Part shown: piece by piece, positions 10,466 through 20,919 of the stretch
How the letters are laid out: every line of letters begins with the position of its first letter
How positions within the stretch are numbered: the first letter of the stretch is position 1
Origin: Vibrio hyugaensis
GTDB taxonomy: Bacteria; Pseudomonadota; Gammaproteobacteria; Enterobacterales; Vibrionaceae
DNA: 64,000 bases
Direction of reading: 5' to 3'
Assembly: GCF_002906655.1 (NCBI RefSeq)
Contig: NZ_CP025794.1
Span: forward strand, 1,426,001-1,490,000
Notes under the pieces: generated by a model
The model's input: the letters and a program-made list of their open reading frames with translations, nothing else
The model's database searches: none
Told to the model about the DNA's origin: nothing
Translations under genes and position numbers: made by a program

Positions 10466-10936
10466 TTGAAAATTCAACTGATTGCTGTAGGCACTAAAAT
10501 GCCAAAATGGGTCGAAGAGGGATTCCAAGAATACCGTCGTCGCTTCCCTCATGATATGCCACTTGAGTTGGTTGAGATCCCAGCAGGGAAACGTGGCAAA
10601 AATGCCGACATCGCACGTATTCTTCAAAAAGAAGGCGAAGCTATGTTGGCAGCGGTCCCAAAAGGCAACCGCATCGTGACATTGGATATCCCGGGCAAAA
10701 AGTGGGATACCCCACAACTGGCAGAACAGCTAGAAGCTTGGAAATTAGATGCTCGCGACGTTTCTATTTTAATTGGTGGTCCAGAAGGGCTTTCTCCTGC
10801 ATGTAAAGCCGCCGCTGATCAAAGTTGGTCTTTGTCTGCATTGACCTTACCGCACCCACTTGTGCGTATTGTCATGGCGGAGAGTTTATACCGAGCGTGG
10901 AGCATTACTGCTAACCACCCTTATCACCGCGAATAA
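10466..10936 (+). CDS. rlmH: 23S rRNA pseudouridine-1915 N3-methyltransferase RlmH
   Basis: SPOUT-family methyltransferase that modifies pseudouridine 1915 in helix 69. The trefoil-knot SAM site is visible as [13 protein letters not shown] and the C-terminal [25 protein letters not shown] run is diagnostic. 156 aa, one residue longer than E. coli. Start is TTG ([12 protein letters not shown] follows), the usual N-terminus of the family, so the rare start is well supported. Only 4 nt separate it from rsfS. Confidence 0.96.
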   Translation: MKIQLIAVGTKMPKWVEEGFQEYRRRFPHDMPLELVEIPAGKRGKNADIARILQKEGEAMLAAVPKGNRIVTLDIPGKKWDTPQLAEQLEAWKLDARDVSILIGGPEGLSPACKAAADQSWSLSALTLPHPLVRIVMAESLYRAWSITANHPYHRE

Positions 10937-10965
10937 TCGCTGCTTAGCCGTAGAGACAAGCGTTA

Positions 10966-12891
10966 ATGATTCGTAAACGCCGCAGTCAAATCCGAGACTA
11001 CCAAGCTGAAGCGCGCCTGTTTTCCAGTCGCGCTATTTTTGCTTTTTTGGGTATCGTCATTTTGATGGGGTTGCTGGTTGCTAACATGTACAACATACAG
11101 GTTAACCAGTTCCAAGATTACCAAACTCGCTCTAACGACAACCGCATTAAAGTCGTTCCAATCGCACCAAACCGTGGTCTTATTTACGACCGCAACGGTA
11201 TTTTGCTCGCTGAAAACCGCCCTGTCTTCAACTTGGAGCTTACTCCAGAAAAAATCAAAGACATTGACGGCACTATCGAAGAGCTACAAACCATTCTTGA
11301 AATCACGCCAGAGCAAATTGAACGTTTCCAGCGTGAACGTAAACGTACGCGTCGCTTTAAATCCGTACCACTACTTACTCAACTAGATGAAAACCAAGTT
11401 GCTGTTTTCTCGGTGAACCAATACCGCTTTCCGGGTGTTGAAATCAGCGCAACATTGAAGCGTTACTACCCATTTAGTGAAGTACTGACCCACGTTATTG
11501 GCTACGTATCACGTATCAACGATCGTGACATGCAACGCCTAGTTCGTGAAGAAAAAGACGCGAACTACCAAGCTACTCGTGATATCGGCAAACTAGGTAT
11601 TGAAAAATACTACGAAGATTTATTGCACGGTACCGCGGGTTACCAAGAAGTTGAAGTCAACAGCCGTGGTCGAGTGATTCGTACCTTAAAGTACGTCCCG
11701 CCGATTCCGGGCCAAGACATCGTGTTAAACCTCGACATCAACTTACAACTATACGTTCACCAATTATTAGATGGGCGTCGTGGTAGTGCGGTGGTTTTGG
11801 ATCCTAAAGACAACGGTGTGCTCGCGATGGTTTCAAGCCCGAGCTACGATCCAAACTCGTTTGTTCATGGTATCTCAGGCAAAGCTTACCGAGCCCTCTT
11901 GAACAATAAAAATCGTCCACTTGTAAACCGAACTACGCTAGGTATTTACCCCCCAGCTTCCACCATCAAGCCATTTATGGCCGTTGCAGCTTTGGAAGAG
12001 GGTGTGGTAACACCAAAAACCACGCGTAATGACCCTGGCTATTGGCGCATTCCAAACTCCGATACTCGCCCATTCCGTGACTGGCTGCGTTGGGGCCATG
12101 GCCGCGTAGATATCATCAAGTCGATAGAAGAATCCGTTGATACTTTCTTCTATCAAGTCGCTTATGACATGGGCATCGACCGTATCTCGAATTGGATGAT
12201 GATGTTTGGTTTTGGTGACTATACCGGCATCGATATTTACGAAGAAAGCAAAGCAAACATGCCAACGCGTGAATGGAAAATGGCTCGCCATAAAACCCCT
12301 TGGTACAAAGGCGATACGATTCCTGTTGGTATCGGGCAAGGTTACTGGACAGCAACACCAATGCAAATTGCCAAAGCAACATCGGTATTGGTCAACGAAG
12401 GCGCCGTAGCCGCGCCACATTTGCTTAAAGCGACAATTGATAATGGCGGTGATTTTGAAGAGCAAAAGACCTCTGAATACGTCACCTACCCGCCAATTCA
12501 AAATGTGCCGGATAAATACTGGAACATGGCCAAAGAAGGCATGCGCTTGGTAAACCATGGTGCGAAAGGGACGGCTCGTCGCTCTTTCTACAATATGGAT
12601 TACCAAACGGGTGGTAAATCAGGTACTGCTCAGGTCTTCGGTCTAGGTGAAGACGAAGAATATAACGCAGACGAAGTCGCAGAACATCTACGCGACCACG
12701 CCCTGTTTACCGGTTTTGCGCCATTTGACGATCCTAAAGTTGTCGTTTCAATCGTGCTTGAAAACGCCGGTGGTGGTTCAAGTAATGGCGCGCCAGTAGC
12801 AAGAAAGATCTTCGACCGAGTGATCGTTGGGCCAGAAAAAATCGAACCAGACGATGAGCAAGCCAAAGAGAAACAAGAGGTAACGCAGTGA
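10966..12891 (+). CDS. mrdA: Penicillin-binding protein 2 (elongasome transpeptidase)
   Basis: Peptidoglycan transpeptidase of the rod complex, working with the glycosyltransferase RodA encoded next to it. A short cytoplasmic tail precedes one membrane helix (about residues 22-45, [20 protein letters not shown]); a pedestal domain follows, then the transpeptidase domain. The active-site serine of STIK is near residue 332; the second motif is in SVDTF and the third is KSGT. The acidic C-terminus is rich in Glu, Asp and Lys. Its TGA stop overlaps the rodA ATG by one base. Confidence 0.97.
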   Translation: MIRKRRSQIRDYQAEARLFSSRAIFAFLGIVILMGLLVANMYNIQVNQFQDYQTRSNDNRIKVVPIAPNRGLIYDRNGILLAENRPVFNLELTPEKIKDIDGTIEELQTILEITPEQIERFQRERKRTRRFKSVPLLTQLDENQVAVFSVNQYRFPGVEISATLKRYYPFSEVLTHVIGYVSRINDRDMQRLVREEKDANYQATRDIGKLGIEKYYEDLLHGTAGYQEVEVNSRGRVIRTLKYVPPIPGQDIVLNLDINLQLYVHQLLDGRRGSAVVLDPKDNGVLAMVSSPSYDPNSFVHGISGKAYRALLNNKNRPLVNRTTLGIYPPASTIKPFMAVAALEEGVVTPKTTRNDPGYWRIPNSDTRPFRDWLRWGHGRVDIIKSIEESVDTFFYQVAYDMGIDRISNWMMMFGFGDYTGIDIYEESKANMPTREWKMARHKTPWYKGDTIPVGIGQGYWTATPMQIAKATSVLVNEGAVAAPHLLKATIDNGGDFEEQKTSEYVTYPPIQNVPDKYWNMAKEGMRLVNHGAKGTARRSFYNMDYQTGGKSGTAQVFGLGEDEEYNADEVAEHLRDHALFTGFAPFDDPKVVVSIVLENAGGGSSNGAPVARKIFDRVIVGPEKIEPDDEQAKEKQEVTQ

Positions 12892-14012
12892 TGAAAATGG
12901 ATCCCTCTACAGGTAAGAACCGAGCCCTGTTTGAACGCTTCCATATCGACTTGCCGCTTTTACTCGGCATCTTTGCACTAATGGCCTTTGGCTTGGTCAT
13001 CATGTACAGCGCCAGTGGCCAGAGCTTGGCGATGATGGACCGCCAAGCCATGCGTATGGCCCTATCATTAGTCGTGATGATCGTCTTAGCACAGATCTCG
13101 CCCAGAACTTACGAAAGCCTCGCGCCTCTCATGTTTGTCGGTGGTGTCATACTGCTCTTTGGCGTGCTCTTCTTTGGTGAAGCTTCCAAAGGCGCACAGC
13201 GCTGGCTAAATCTTGGCTTTGTTCGATTCCAACCTTCTGAGCTTCTCAAGCTCGCCGTACCCTTGATGGTCGCGCGCTATATCGGTCGTCAACCACTTCC
13301 GCCGACGTTCAAAACCCTCATCGTTGCGTTGATCATGGTTTGCTTGCCAACTATTCTCATCGCAAAGCAACCTGACTTAGGGACCTCGATTCTGATCGCT
13401 GCATCAGGCATCTTTGTTATCTTCCTTGCGGGTATCAGTTGGAAAATCATCGCTGGTGCTGCACTGGCGCTTGGTGGTTTCATTCCCGTTTTGTGGTTCT
13501 TCTTGATGCGCGAGTATCAAAAAGTACGCGTTCGTACTCTGTTCAACCCTGAATCAGACCCTCTCGGTGCAGGTTATCACATCATCCAAAGTAAAATTGC
13601 GATTGGTTCTGGTGGTATTTCCGGCAAAGGTTGGTTGCAAGGCACTCAATCACAGTTGGAATTTCTTCCTGAACGCCACACTGACTTTATCTTTGCAGTA
13701 ATTGCTGAAGAATGGGGTATGATTGGCTTCCTTTGCCTGTTGACCATCTATCTCTTTATTATTGGACGAGGTCTCTACCTCGCAAGCCAAGCACAAACTG
13801 CGTTTGGCCGAATGATGGCAGGCAGTATTGTACTCAGCTTCTTCGTGTATATTTTTGTAAATATCGGCATGGTAAGTGGCATCCTACCCGTAGTAGGCGT
13901 ACCTTTACCGTTGATCAGTTATGGTGGCACTTCCATGGTGACACTGATGGCTGGTTTTGGCATTTTGATGTCGATCCACACGCACCGAAAAGCATTCTCT
14001 AAGGCGACCTAG
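12891..14012 (+). CDS. rodA: Rod shape-determining peptidoglycan glycosyltransferase RodA
   Basis: SEDS-family membrane glycosyltransferase of the elongasome (mrdB). Around ten hydrophobic segments; signatures [13 protein letters not shown] and [15 protein letters not shown] [12 protein letters not shown] are clear. I use the ATG at 12891, giving a TGATG stop-start overlap with mrdA; a GTG at 12888 and an ATG at 12897 are alternatives. 373 aa is normal. rlpA starts 3 nt after the stop, so mrdA-rodA-rlpA-(dacA) is a wall-synthesis operon. Confidence 0.96.
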   Translation: MKMDPSTGKNRALFERFHIDLPLLLGIFALMAFGLVIMYSASGQSLAMMDRQAMRMALSLVVMIVLAQISPRTYESLAPLMFVGGVILLFGVLFFGEASKGAQRWLNLGFVRFQPSELLKLAVPLMVARYIGRQPLPPTFKTLIVALIMVCLPTILIAKQPDLGTSILIAASGIFVIFLAGISWKIIAGAALALGGFIPVLWFFLMREYQKVRVRTLFNPESDPLGAGYHIIQSKIAIGSGGISGKGWLQGTQSQLEFLPERHTDFIFAVIAEEWGMIGFLCLLTIYLFIIGRGLYLASQAQTAFGRMMAGSIVLSFFVYIFVNIGMVSGILPVVGVPLPLISYGGTSMVTLMAGFGILMSIHTHRKAFSKAT

Positions 14013-14015
14013 ACC

Positions 14016-14819
14016 ATGCAAAAACGCGCTTTATATTCCTTGGTTTTTTCTGCTGTTATTTTGGCGGGCTGTTCTTCTACCGACCAAAAAACACAAGAAG
14101 GCCGTTATGAACTTGAATCCGATGTAGCACCAGATAAACCTCTATCGGTCGAGCACATTGAGGATGCGCATCCTAAATATGAACCATACAGCTTAGGTGG
14201 TAACAGCGATTACAATCTACGAGGTTCCGACTACAAAATCGTTCGTGACGCAAAAGGTTTTACGGAAAAAGGCCGTGCCTCTTGGTACGGAAAAAAATTC
14301 CAAGGTCACCTAACGTCCAACGGTGAAATTTACGATATGTACTCAATGACAGCCGCACACAAAACGCTGCCATTACCGAGCTACGTTAAAGTCACCAATA
14401 CCGACAATGGTAAATCAACCGTTGTACGTGTTAACGACCGTGGCCCATTTCATGACGGCCGTATTATTGATTTAAGCTACGCCGCCGCTCATAAGCTCGA
14501 CGTCGTGAAAACAGGCACAGCGAACGTACAAATTGAAGTCATCACCATTGATAAGCCAACCGATGAAAAGTCGTTAGCTGCGCACCCAAAATACGTGATT
14601 CAAGTTGCTTCTTCAAAATATGAAGATCGAGCGCGAACTTTAGGCCAAGAGCTTGGTCAAAAGCTGGATACAGAAACTTTCTTGGAGAGCACGAAAGAAA
14701 CTCACCGCTTGTTGCTAGGGCCATTTACTGACTATTCCCTGACGCAAGCAACACTGGATAAAGTAAAGTTGCTCGGCTATTCGTCCGCATTTATTAAAAA
14801 ACACAAAACTGACAAATGA
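14016..14819 (+). CDS. rlpA: Septal ring lytic transglycosylase-like lipoprotein RlpA
   Basis: Outer-membrane lipoprotein of the RlpA family. The signal peptide ends in a lipobox VILAGC (Cys about residue 19). A double-psi beta-barrel domain spans about residues 85-175 (GRASWYGKKFQGHLTSNGE... and VRVNDRGPFHDGRIIDLSYAAA), carrying the conserved Asp of NDRGPF. A C-terminal SPOR domain (about 190-265, YVIQVASSKYEDRA) should bind denuded septal glycan. Catalytic activity varies across the family (shown in Pseudomonas, not in E. coli), so activity here is inferred. Confidence 0.94.
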   Translation: MQKRALYSLVFSAVILAGCSSTDQKTQEGRYELESDVAPDKPLSVEHIEDAHPKYEPYSLGGNSDYNLRGSDYKIVRDAKGFTEKGRASWYGKKFQGHLTSNGEIYDMYSMTAAHKTLPLPSYVKVTNTDNGKSTVVRVNDRGPFHDGRIIDLSYAAAHKLDVVKTGTANVQIEVITIDKPTDEKSLAAHPKYVIQVASSKYEDRARTLGQELGQKLDTETFLESTKETHRLLLGPFTDYSLTQATLDKVKLLGYSSAFIKKHKTDK

Positions 14820-14911
14820 CCTTGGTGTCATGAATTTCTATGCAGAGCCCTTCTTACATAAGCAGGGATTCTGTTAAGATGTCGACAGTTAACCAAAAAA
14901 TTTGAATTACC

Positions 14912-16090
14912 ATGAATAAAAATAAGTTTGTGAAATCTATTCTCGTTTCTTCGGTTGCGCTAACTGCAACCATCGCTCAATCTGCTTTTGCTTCACCAGT
15001 TGTTGTCCCAGACGCACCTCAAATCGCAGCGAAAGGCTACGTTTTGATGGATTACAACTCAGGTAAAGTTCTGGCTGAGAAAGAGATGAACACAAAGTTG
15101 TCTCCTGCTAGTCTGACAAAAATGATGACCAGCTACGTAATTGGCCAAGAGCTAGCGCGTGGTAATATTTCAGAAGACGATGATGTAACCATCAGTAAGA
15201 ACGCATGGGCGAAAAACTTCCCTGATTCTTCAAAAATGTTCATTGAAGTTGGCACCACAGTTAAGGTGAAAGACCTAAACCGCGGTATCATTATTCAATC
15301 AGGTAACGACGCTTGTGTCGCAATGGCTGAACACATTGCAGGCTCTGAAGATGCATTCGTAGACCTAATGAACGCATGGGCAAACACAATTGGCATGAGC
15401 AACACGCATTTTGCTAACGTGCACGGCCTAGATAACCCAAATCTATACTCAACACCTTACGACATGGCACTGCTTGGTAAAGCATTGATCCGTGACGTTC
15501 CTGATGAGTACCGTATCTACTCAGACAAAAAATTCACTTACAACGGCATCACACAGTACAACCGTAACGGCCTATTGTGGGATAAGAGCATGAACGTTGA
15601 TGGCATCAAGACTGGCCATACTAGCAACGCGGGCTACAGCCTAGTAAGTTCGGCAACTGAAGGTCAAATGCGCCTAGTTGCAGTGGTAATGGGTACCAAA
15701 GATGCAAACGCTCGTAAATCAGAAAGTAAAAAGCTACTGAGCTACGGCTTCCGCTTCTTCGAAACCGTTGCGCCACATAAAGCGGGTGAAACGTTTGTAG
15801 AAGAAAAAGTATGGATGGGTAACAAAGATACGGTTGCTCTGGGTCTTGACCAAGATACTTACGTAACGCTACCTCGTGGTGAAGCAAAGAATCTAAAGGC
15901 AAGCTTCGTACTTGAAAAAGAGCTAGAAGCCCCAATTAATAAAGGTGATGTAGTTGGTAAGCTATACTATCAAATTGATGGTGAAGATATTGCTGAGTAC
16001 CCACTAATGGCATTAGAAACTGTAGACCAAGGCAGCCTATTTAGCCGTATGTGGGACTACATCGTATTGTTGTTTAAGAGCTTCTTCTAA
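14912..16090 (+). CDS. dacA: D-alanyl-D-alanine carboxypeptidase (PBP5/6 type)
   Basis: Low-molecular-weight PBP that trims the terminal D-Ala of pentapeptides. A signal peptide ends near AFA (residue ~28). Active-site SLTK is at about 67-70, the SGN motif is in IQSGNDACVAMAEH, and KTG in DGIKTGHTS. The PBP5 C-terminal beta domain follows and the protein ends in an amphipathic membrane anchor (MWDYIVLLFKSFF). 392 aa. It has its own 92-nt upstream gap and a terminator behind it. Confidence 0.96.
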   Translation: MNKNKFVKSILVSSVALTATIAQSAFASPVVVPDAPQIAAKGYVLMDYNSGKVLAEKEMNTKLSPASLTKMMTSYVIGQELARGNISEDDDVTISKNAWAKNFPDSSKMFIEVGTTVKVKDLNRGIIIQSGNDACVAMAEHIAGSEDAFVDLMNAWANTIGMSNTHFANVHGLDNPNLYSTPYDMALLGKALIRDVPDEYRIYSDKKFTYNGITQYNRNGLLWDKSMNVDGIKTGHTSNAGYSLVSSATEGQMRLVAVVMGTKDANARKSESKKLLSYGFRFFETVAPHKAGETFVEEKVWMGNKDTVALGLDQDTYVTLPRGEAKNLKASFVLEKELEAPINKGDVVGKLYYQIDGEDIAEYPLMALETVDQGSLFSRMWDYIVLLFKSFF

Positions 16091-16119
16091 TAGTCGCTTC
16101 TGAACAACAAACAAGTCCG

Positions 16120-16147
16120 CAAAGCCGCCAACTAGGGCGGCTTTGTT
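16120..16147 (+). terminator. Terminator after dacA
   Basis: 10-bp stem CAAAGCCGCC / GGCGGCTTTG with a 6-nt loop, running into TTATC. It is the only plausible end signal between dacA and ybeD. Confidence 0.7.
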
Positions 16148-16251
16148 ATCTATACTCAAACGACGTTAAGATGCTTGGGGATGATCTTGAGTTCACCCTA
16201 ATTTGACTGTACTATTTCGCACCGCAACGAATACCAACTGGAGTTACCGAT

Positions 16252-16530
16252 ATGCTAACCATCAACTCTGATGCAAAATTGAAAGACCTGCTTGAGTTCC
16301 CTTGTTCATTTACTTACAAGGTAATGGGGCATGCAAAACCTGAACTTCCAGAACTCGTTCTTGAAGTAATCCAGCGTCATGCTCCAGGTGACTACAGCCC
16401 AGCAGTAAAACCAAGTGCTAAGGGCAACTACCACTCGGTGTCTATCAATATTACTGCTACCTCTATCGAGCAGGTTGAAACCCTTTACAAAGAACTGGGT
16501 GAAATCGACATCGTACGCATGGTTCTATAA
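16252..16530 (+). CDS. ybeD: YbeD family protein (DUF493)
   Basis: Small soluble protein of 92 aa, ACT-like fold in its family, with the blocks [13 protein letters not shown] and [12 protein letters not shown]. In E. coli it sits between dacA and lipB, and structural work proposed an allosteric link to lipoate metabolism; no enzymatic function is established. GGAG six bases upstream of the ATG supports the start. Followed by its own terminator, so it is probably transcribed alone. Confidence 0.92.
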   Translation: MLTINSDAKLKDLLEFPCSFTYKVMGHAKPELPELVLEVIQRHAPGDYSPAVKPSAKGNYHSVSINITATSIEQVETLYKELGEIDIVRMVL

Positions 16531-16555
16531 TTTTTTGATAAATTAAATTTTTTTT

Positions 16556-16584
16556 GAAAGCAGCTTCGGCTGCTTTCTTTTTAT
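16556..16584 (+). terminator. Terminator after ybeD
   Basis: 9-bp stem GAAAGCAGC / GCTGCTTTC closed by the stable UUCG tetraloop, followed by TTTTTATTT. Textbook intrinsic terminator. Confidence 0.9.
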
Positions 16585-16706
16585 TTATCATGTAGATAAT
16601 GAAAAACACTGACTCTTTCAGTTAAAAATCTGTTACTCAACTGTAGAGCATCAAAGTCATCCGGTTTATAATCCAAAAACTTTATATATTAGTGACAGGA
16701 ATCCCC

Positions 16707-17369
16707 ATGCAACACCAACTTGTTGTAAGACGACTTGGACGCCAAGATTATGAGCCTGTATGGAAGGCGATGCATGAGTTCACTGATCAACGCACAGACG
16801 ACACGCCTGATGAAGTTTGGTTGGTAGAACACAACCCAGTATTTACACAAGGTCAAGCGGGTAAAGCCGAACACCTCATTAACACTGGTAATATTCCTGT
16901 TGTACAAAGCGATCGTGGTGGTCAGGTGACTTATCATGGCCCAGGTCAATTAGTTGCGTACTTCTTGATCAACCTGCGTCGTAAAAAATTAGGGGTGCGA
17001 GATCTCGTTACGCACATCGAGAACCTCGTGATCAACACCCTAAAGGCATACAATATCGAATCTGCTGCGCGACCAGATGCCCCAGGTGTTTATGTCGACA
17101 GTAAAAAAATATGTTCTCTCGGCCTTCGCATTCGCAAAGGATGCTCATTCCACGGCCTAGCGTTGAACGTCAATATGGACTTAGGTCCGTTTTTACGTAT
17201 AAACCCTTGTGGCTATGAAGGAATGGAGATGGTTCAGGTTAGCCAAGTTGGCGGCCCTGAAGATATCGAAGTCGTGGAAAAACAACTAATACAAGAACTC
17301 GTTACTTTGCTTGATTACGAGCAAGTAGAATTCAGCACAGAAGCACCTTCTCAAGGTAACAAAGCATGA
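16707..17369 (+). CDS. lipB: Octanoyl-[acyl-carrier-protein]:protein octanoyltransferase
   Basis: Transfers octanoate from ACP to the lipoyl domains of 2-oxoacid dehydrogenases and GcvH, first step of lipoate synthesis; LipA then inserts sulfur. The family block [16 protein letters not shown] and the catalytic Cys/Lys regions ([22 protein letters not shown]) are present. The ATG at 16707 is chosen because AGGAA lies just upstream; a GTG at 16692 would add five residues. 220 aa. Its last codons overlap the lipA ATG by 4 nt. Confidence 0.96.
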   Translation: MQHQLVVRRLGRQDYEPVWKAMHEFTDQRTDDTPDEVWLVEHNPVFTQGQAGKAEHLINTGNIPVVQSDRGGQVTYHGPGQLVAYFLINLRRKKLGVRDLVTHIENLVINTLKAYNIESAARPDAPGVYVDSKKICSLGLRIRKGCSFHGLALNVNMDLGPFLRINPCGYEGMEMVQVSQVGGPEDIEVVEKQLIQELVTLLDYEQVEFSTEAPSQGNKA

Positions 17370-18331
17370 GCAAACCAATCCAGATGGAAAAAGGCGTCAA
17401 ATACCGCGACGCTGACAAAATGGCATTGATTCCCGTAAAGAACATGCCTACAGAGCAGAAAGAAGTGCTACGTAAGCCTGATTGGATGAAGATCAAGCTA
17501 CCAGCCGACAGCCAACGTATTCAAGACATCAAATCAGCGATGCGCAAGAACAACCTTCACTCAGTATGTGAAGAAGCCTCTTGCCCTAACCTAGCGGAAT
17601 GTTTTAACCACGGTACGGCTACTTTCATGATCCTTGGCGCTATCTGTACTCGCCGTTGTCCATTCTGTGACGTTGCCCATGGCCGTCCGCTTGCAGTAGA
17701 AGCTGAAGAGCCGAAGAAACTGGCTAAAACCATCGCAGACATGAAGCTGAAATACGTCGTTATCACTTCAGTAGACCGCGATGATTTGCGTGATGGCGGT
17801 GCAGAGCACTTTGCAAACTGTAACCGTGAAATCCGCGAGCTGAACCCGCACATCAAGATTGAAACGCTTGTACCTGATTTCCGTGGCCGTATGGATGTAG
17901 CACTTGATCTGATGAAAGACAACCCGCCAGATGTCTTCAACCACAACCTAGAAACGGCACCTCGTTTGTACCGTAAAGCTCGCCCAGGCGCGAACTACAA
18001 GTGGTCACTACAATTGCTGCAAAAGTTCAAAGAGCAGCACCCAAATGTACCGACCAAATCAGGTGTTATGATGGGTCTTGGCGAAACGAAAGAAGAGATC
18101 GTCCAAGTACTAAAAGACCTACGTGCGCACGGTGTAACAATGCTGACACTTGGTCAGTACCTAGCACCAAGCCGTCACCACCTGCCAGTAGAGCGTTACG
18201 TTCCACCATCAGAGTTTGACGAGCTAAAAGAGATCGCACTAGAACTTGGCTTCACGCACGCGGCGTGTGGTCCATTCGTTCGTTCTTCTTACCATGCCGA
18301 TATGCAGGCTCAAGGTATCGAGATTAAATAA
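17366..18331 (+). CDS. lipA: Lipoyl synthase
   Basis: Radical-SAM enzyme that inserts two sulfurs into protein-bound octanoyl groups. The radical-SAM cluster CTRRCPFC (Cys 94, 98, 101) and the auxiliary sacrificial cluster C-x4-C-x5-C (Cys 68, 73, 79, [12 protein letters not shown]) are both complete; the C-terminal RSSYHAD serine ligand motif is present. 321 aa equals E. coli. ATGA overlap with lipB indicates translational coupling. Confidence 0.97.
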   Translation: MSKPIQMEKGVKYRDADKMALIPVKNMPTEQKEVLRKPDWMKIKLPADSQRIQDIKSAMRKNNLHSVCEEASCPNLAECFNHGTATFMILGAICTRRCPFCDVAHGRPLAVEAEEPKKLAKTIADMKLKYVVITSVDRDDLRDGGAEHFANCNREIRELNPHIKIETLVPDFRGRMDVALDLMKDNPPDVFNHNLETAPRLYRKARPGANYKWSLQLLQKFKEQHPNVPTKSGVMMGLGETKEEIVQVLKDLRAHGVTMLTLGQYLAPSRHHLPVERYVPPSEFDELKEIALELGFTHAACGPFVRSSYHADMQAQGIEIK

Positions 18332-18352
18332 GCGCTCGCTTGTTTTGAAGAG

Positions 18353-18380
18353 AAAGGTTGGCTCAGTGCCAGCCTTTTTT
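18353..18380 (+). terminator. Terminator after lipA
   Basis: 10-bp stem AAAGGTTGGC / GCCAGCCTTT (one G-U) followed by TTT, 21 nt after the lipA stop. Confidence 0.88.
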
Positions 18381-18443
18381 GTATCTGTCGAACATAAAAC
18401 ACCGTCATTTGGACAATAAGCCTACTTCTCAAAACCAAAAGCA

Positions 18444-18480
18444 CGTCATTCCGAAGAGCCTAGGCGATATCAGGAATCTC
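18444..18480. repeat. Candidate dispersed palindromic element
   Basis: Begins CGTCATTCC and ends GGAATCTC, so the ends form an inverted ATTCC/GGAAT pair, with the perfect palindrome GCCTAGGC (18458-18465) inside. Short elements of the GTCATTCC...GGAATC type are common in vibrio intergenic DNA as I remember it; no second copy is present in this window, so assignment is inference. It lies in the 304-nt gap between lipA and glyA, which otherwise holds only two terminators. Confidence 0.4.
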
Positions 18481-18520
18481 GCTTCAACACACTCTAAGCT
18501 GATATTTCCATACGCTAGAA

Positions 18521-18550
18521 AAACAAAAAGGCCCTCGAATGAGGACCTTT
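18521..18550 (-). terminator. Terminator of glyA
   Basis: On the minus strand: AAAGGTCCTC / GAGGGCCTTT (one G-U wobble) with an ATTC loop followed by TTTGTTT. It lies about 85 nt past the glyA stop. Confidence 0.82.
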
Positions 18551-18635
18551 CATCAATCAAATAATCCAACCGAATCGCAGAAATAGAACGAGTTCGCCTG
18601 AGTTATTTTCAAAGAAAGCGAATTTACACAGAGAA

Positions 18636-19886
18636 CTATGCGTAAACTGGTAGACGCTTACAGATTTCTAGAACTTTCTGTTTTGTCGCTTCGATAACTT
18701 CTTCGTTGCCGATGTTATCTAGAACGTCACACATCCAGTTTGCTAGCTCTTTCGCGTCATCTTCAGTGAAGCCACGACGAGTAATTGCTGGTGTACCAAC
18801 ACGGATACCAGACGTTACGAATGGGCTGCGTGGGTCGTTTGGAACAGAGTTCTTGTTTACTGTGATGTTTGCTGCACCTAGTGCTGCATCTGCATCTTTA
18901 CCAGTGATGTCTTTGTCGATTAGGTCAACTAGGAATAGGTGGTTCTCAGTACCGTTAGAAACGATCTTGTAGCCACGCTCTTGGAATTGACCAACCATTG
19001 CTTTCGCGTTTTTCACCACGTTAGCTTGGTAAGCTTTGAATTCAGGTTCCATCGCTTCTTTGAACGCTACTGCTTTACCAGCGATAACGTGCATTAGAGG
19101 ACCACCTTGACCGCCAGGGAATACTGCTGAGTTCAGCTTCTTGTACAGCTCTTCACCTTCGTTAGAAAGGATAAGACCGCCACGAGGACCCGCTAGCGTT
19201 TTGTGTGTAGTCGTTGTTACTACGTGAGCGTGTGGAACTGGTGTTGGGTACTCGCCTGCTGCAATTAGACCAGCAACGTGTGCCATGTCTACGAATAGGT
19301 AAGCGTCAACTTTGTCTGCGATTTCACGCATGCGTTTCCAATCAACGATTTGTGAGTAAGCAGAGAAACCACCGATGATCATCTTAGGCTTGTGCTCAAG
19401 CGCTAGCTGTTCCATCTCGTCGTAGTTGATTTGACCTGCTTCGTCGATACCGTAAGGAATAACGTTGTAGTGCTTACCAGAGAAGTTTACTGGTGAACCG
19501 TGAGTTAGGTGACCACCGTGCGCTAGGCTCATACCTAGAACTGTGTCGCCTGGGTTTAGAAGCGCCATGTAAACTGCGCTGTTTGCTTGAGAACCTGAGT
19601 GAGGCTGTACGTTCGCGTACTCACAGCCGAATAGTTGGCATGCACGATCAATTGCTAGTGCTTCAGCTTTATCTACGTACTCACAACCGCCGTAGTAACG
19701 CTTGCCTGGGTAGCCTTCAGCGTATTTGTTCGTTAGCTGAGAACCTTGTGCTTCCATTACACGTGGACTTGTGTAGTTTTCAGAAGCGATAAGTTCAATG
19801 TGTTCTTCCTGGCGAAGTGTTTCTTCCTGGATAGCTGCGAACAGTTCCGCATCGTAATCTGCGATGTTCATATCACGCTTAAGCAT
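18636..19886 (-). CDS. glyA: Serine hydroxymethyltransferase
   Basis: PLP enzyme interconverting serine and glycine and the main source of C1 units on tetrahydrofolate. The PLP-lysine motif [16 protein letters not shown] is present; the N-terminal block [32 protein letters not shown] is typical. 416 aa. The ATG at 19886 has GGAG-type sequence (CAGGAGATAC) upstream. A PurR operator lies 59 nt upstream of the start, which fits purine control of C1 supply. Transcribed alone, divergent from the YitT gene. Confidence 0.97.
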   Translation of the reverse strand: MLKRDMNIADYDAELFAAIQEETLRQEEHIELIASENYTSPRVMEAQGSQLTNKYAEGYPGKRYYGGCEYVDKAEALAIDRACQLFGCEYANVQPHSGSQANSAVYMALLNPGDTVLGMSLAHGGHLTHGSPVNFSGKHYNVIPYGIDEAGQINYDEMEQLALEHKPKMIIGGFSAYSQIVDWKRMREIADKVDAYLFVDMAHVAGLIAAGEYPTPVPHAHVVTTTTHKTLAGPRGGLILSNEGEELYKKLNSAVFPGGQGGPLMHVIAGKAVAFKEAMEPEFKAYQANVVKNAKAMVGQFQERGYKIVSNGTENHLFLVDLIDKDITGKDADAALGAANITVNKNSVPNDPRSPFVTSGIRVGTPAITRRGFTEDDAKELANWMCDVLDNIGNEEVIEATKQKVLEICKRLPVYA

Positions 19887-19944
19887 CTGTATCTCCTGAC
19901 TCAGGTTAGTACTGAAAGTTGCAAAAAAACCGACGAATGACCTA

Positions 19945-19960
19945 ACGCAAACGTTTTCGT
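19945..19960 (-). promoter_or_regulatory. PurR operator of glyA
   Basis: ACGCAAACGTTTTCGT matches the 16-bp PurR consensus that I know from E. coli at essentially every position, including the central CG. It lies about +10 to +25 relative to the predicted glyA start site, suitable for repression. E. coli glyA is a known PurR target. Confidence 0.85.
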
Positions 19961-19976
19961 CACCGTAATGGCGCGC

Positions 19977-20005
19977 ATTCTACATAATTTGATCTAGGTC
20001 ATAAA
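19977..20005 (-). promoter_or_regulatory. Predicted glyA promoter
   Basis: On the minus strand TTTATG (20005-20000) and TAGAAT (19982-19977) are separated by 17 bp. Start of transcription would be near 19970, just upstream of the PurR box. The -35 is weak, consistent with an activator-dependent promoter, but no activator site is claimed. Confidence 0.45.
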
Positions 20006-20233
20006 GAGAAATTTACAATTTTTCTCATGCAGTTTTTTCATGATGACAAGTAAGGATTATCATGGCGATGTTGCAATCGTTTAACCAAGATTCACTAACT
20101 GTCAAATTTGTGCTTTACACCCTGTAAAACAACAATTACATAGGTTTACCGCAAATTTTACCCTCTAGCTACCGAAAAGATCATCTTTTTACTACTATGC
20201 ACGCCCTATTTATCATTAACGACTGCATATTAG

Positions 20234-20836
20234 ATGGAAAAACACTCAAGAAAAGAAGACTGGATGGCAATTCTTACAGGTACCTTTTTGGTAGCTCAAG
20301 GCGTTTTCTTTCTCCAATCCGCAGACCTCTTAACCGGAGGCACAACAGGATTGGCTCTGCTTATTAGCCAATTTACACCTTTTACGTTTGGTGTGCTTTA
20401 CTTTTTAGCCAACTGTCCATTTTACTTGCTCGCATGGAAACGCTTTGGCCGTCGTTTTGCGATTAATAGTGCAATTTCTGGCGCTTTGGTTTCTATCTTT
20501 GCGGATAATCTGTATTTACTGATTTCACTCGAGTCGATTAACGAGATTTACTGCGCAGTGGCAGGTGGCTTGCTTATGGGCTTGGGTATGCTGATCCTAT
20601 TTCGTCATCGCTCAAGTTTGGGTGGCTTCAACGTATTGTGCTTATTCATTCAAGATAAGTTCGGTATCTCAGTAGGAAAATCTCAGATGGCGATTGATGC
20701 TTGTATCCTATTTGCGTCTTTCTTCTTCGTCACACCTTGGGTTATCGGCCTATCGATTCTTGGCGCATTCGCACTAAACCTAGTGCTTGCAATGAACCAC
20801 AAACCACACCGCTATTCTGTGAGCTACGGTTCATAA
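20234..20836 (+). CDS. YitT family membrane protein
   Basis: 200-aa integral membrane protein of the YitT/DUF161 family; function not established. It starts with a charged cytoplasmic segment (MEKHSRKEDW), then about five to six hydrophobic segments, with motifs GGTTGLALLIS and RHRSSLGGFNVLCLFIQ that are typical of the family. The soluble DUF2179 domain found in longer Bacillus members is absent, so this is the short form. It stands alone between divergent glyA and convergent treC. Confidence 0.85.
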   Translation: MEKHSRKEDWMAILTGTFLVAQGVFFLQSADLLTGGTTGLALLISQFTPFTFGVLYFLANCPFYLLAWKRFGRRFAINSAISGALVSIFADNLYLLISLESINEIYCAVAGGLLMGLGMLILFRHRSSLGGFNVLCLFIQDKFGISVGKSQMAIDACILFASFFFVTPWVIGLSILGAFALNLVLAMNHKPHRYSVSYGS

Positions 20837-20848
20837 GACATGAAATAG

Positions 20849-20880
20849 AAAGGCTTTGGGGAGCACTCCAAAGCCTTTTG
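20849..20880 (+). terminator. Terminator after the YitT gene
   Basis: 11-bp stem AAAGGCTTTGG / CCAAAGCCTTT, ending in TTTTG. It lies 12 nt after the stop and may also slow treC transcripts on the other strand. Confidence 0.85.
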
Positions 20881-20919
20881 TTTAGGATCGAAACCCTTAG
20901 GGGGACTTTTTATTTGCCT

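Noticed and set aside
11938..12606. 222-codon open frame on the minus strand inside mrdA
   Set aside because: Fully antisense to the conserved transpeptidase domain; composition is that of a shadow frame and no ribosome site or homology is seen.
18358..18564. 68-codon open frame between lipA and glyA
   Set aside because: It runs through the lipA terminator, the candidate repeat and the glyA terminator; no ribosome site.
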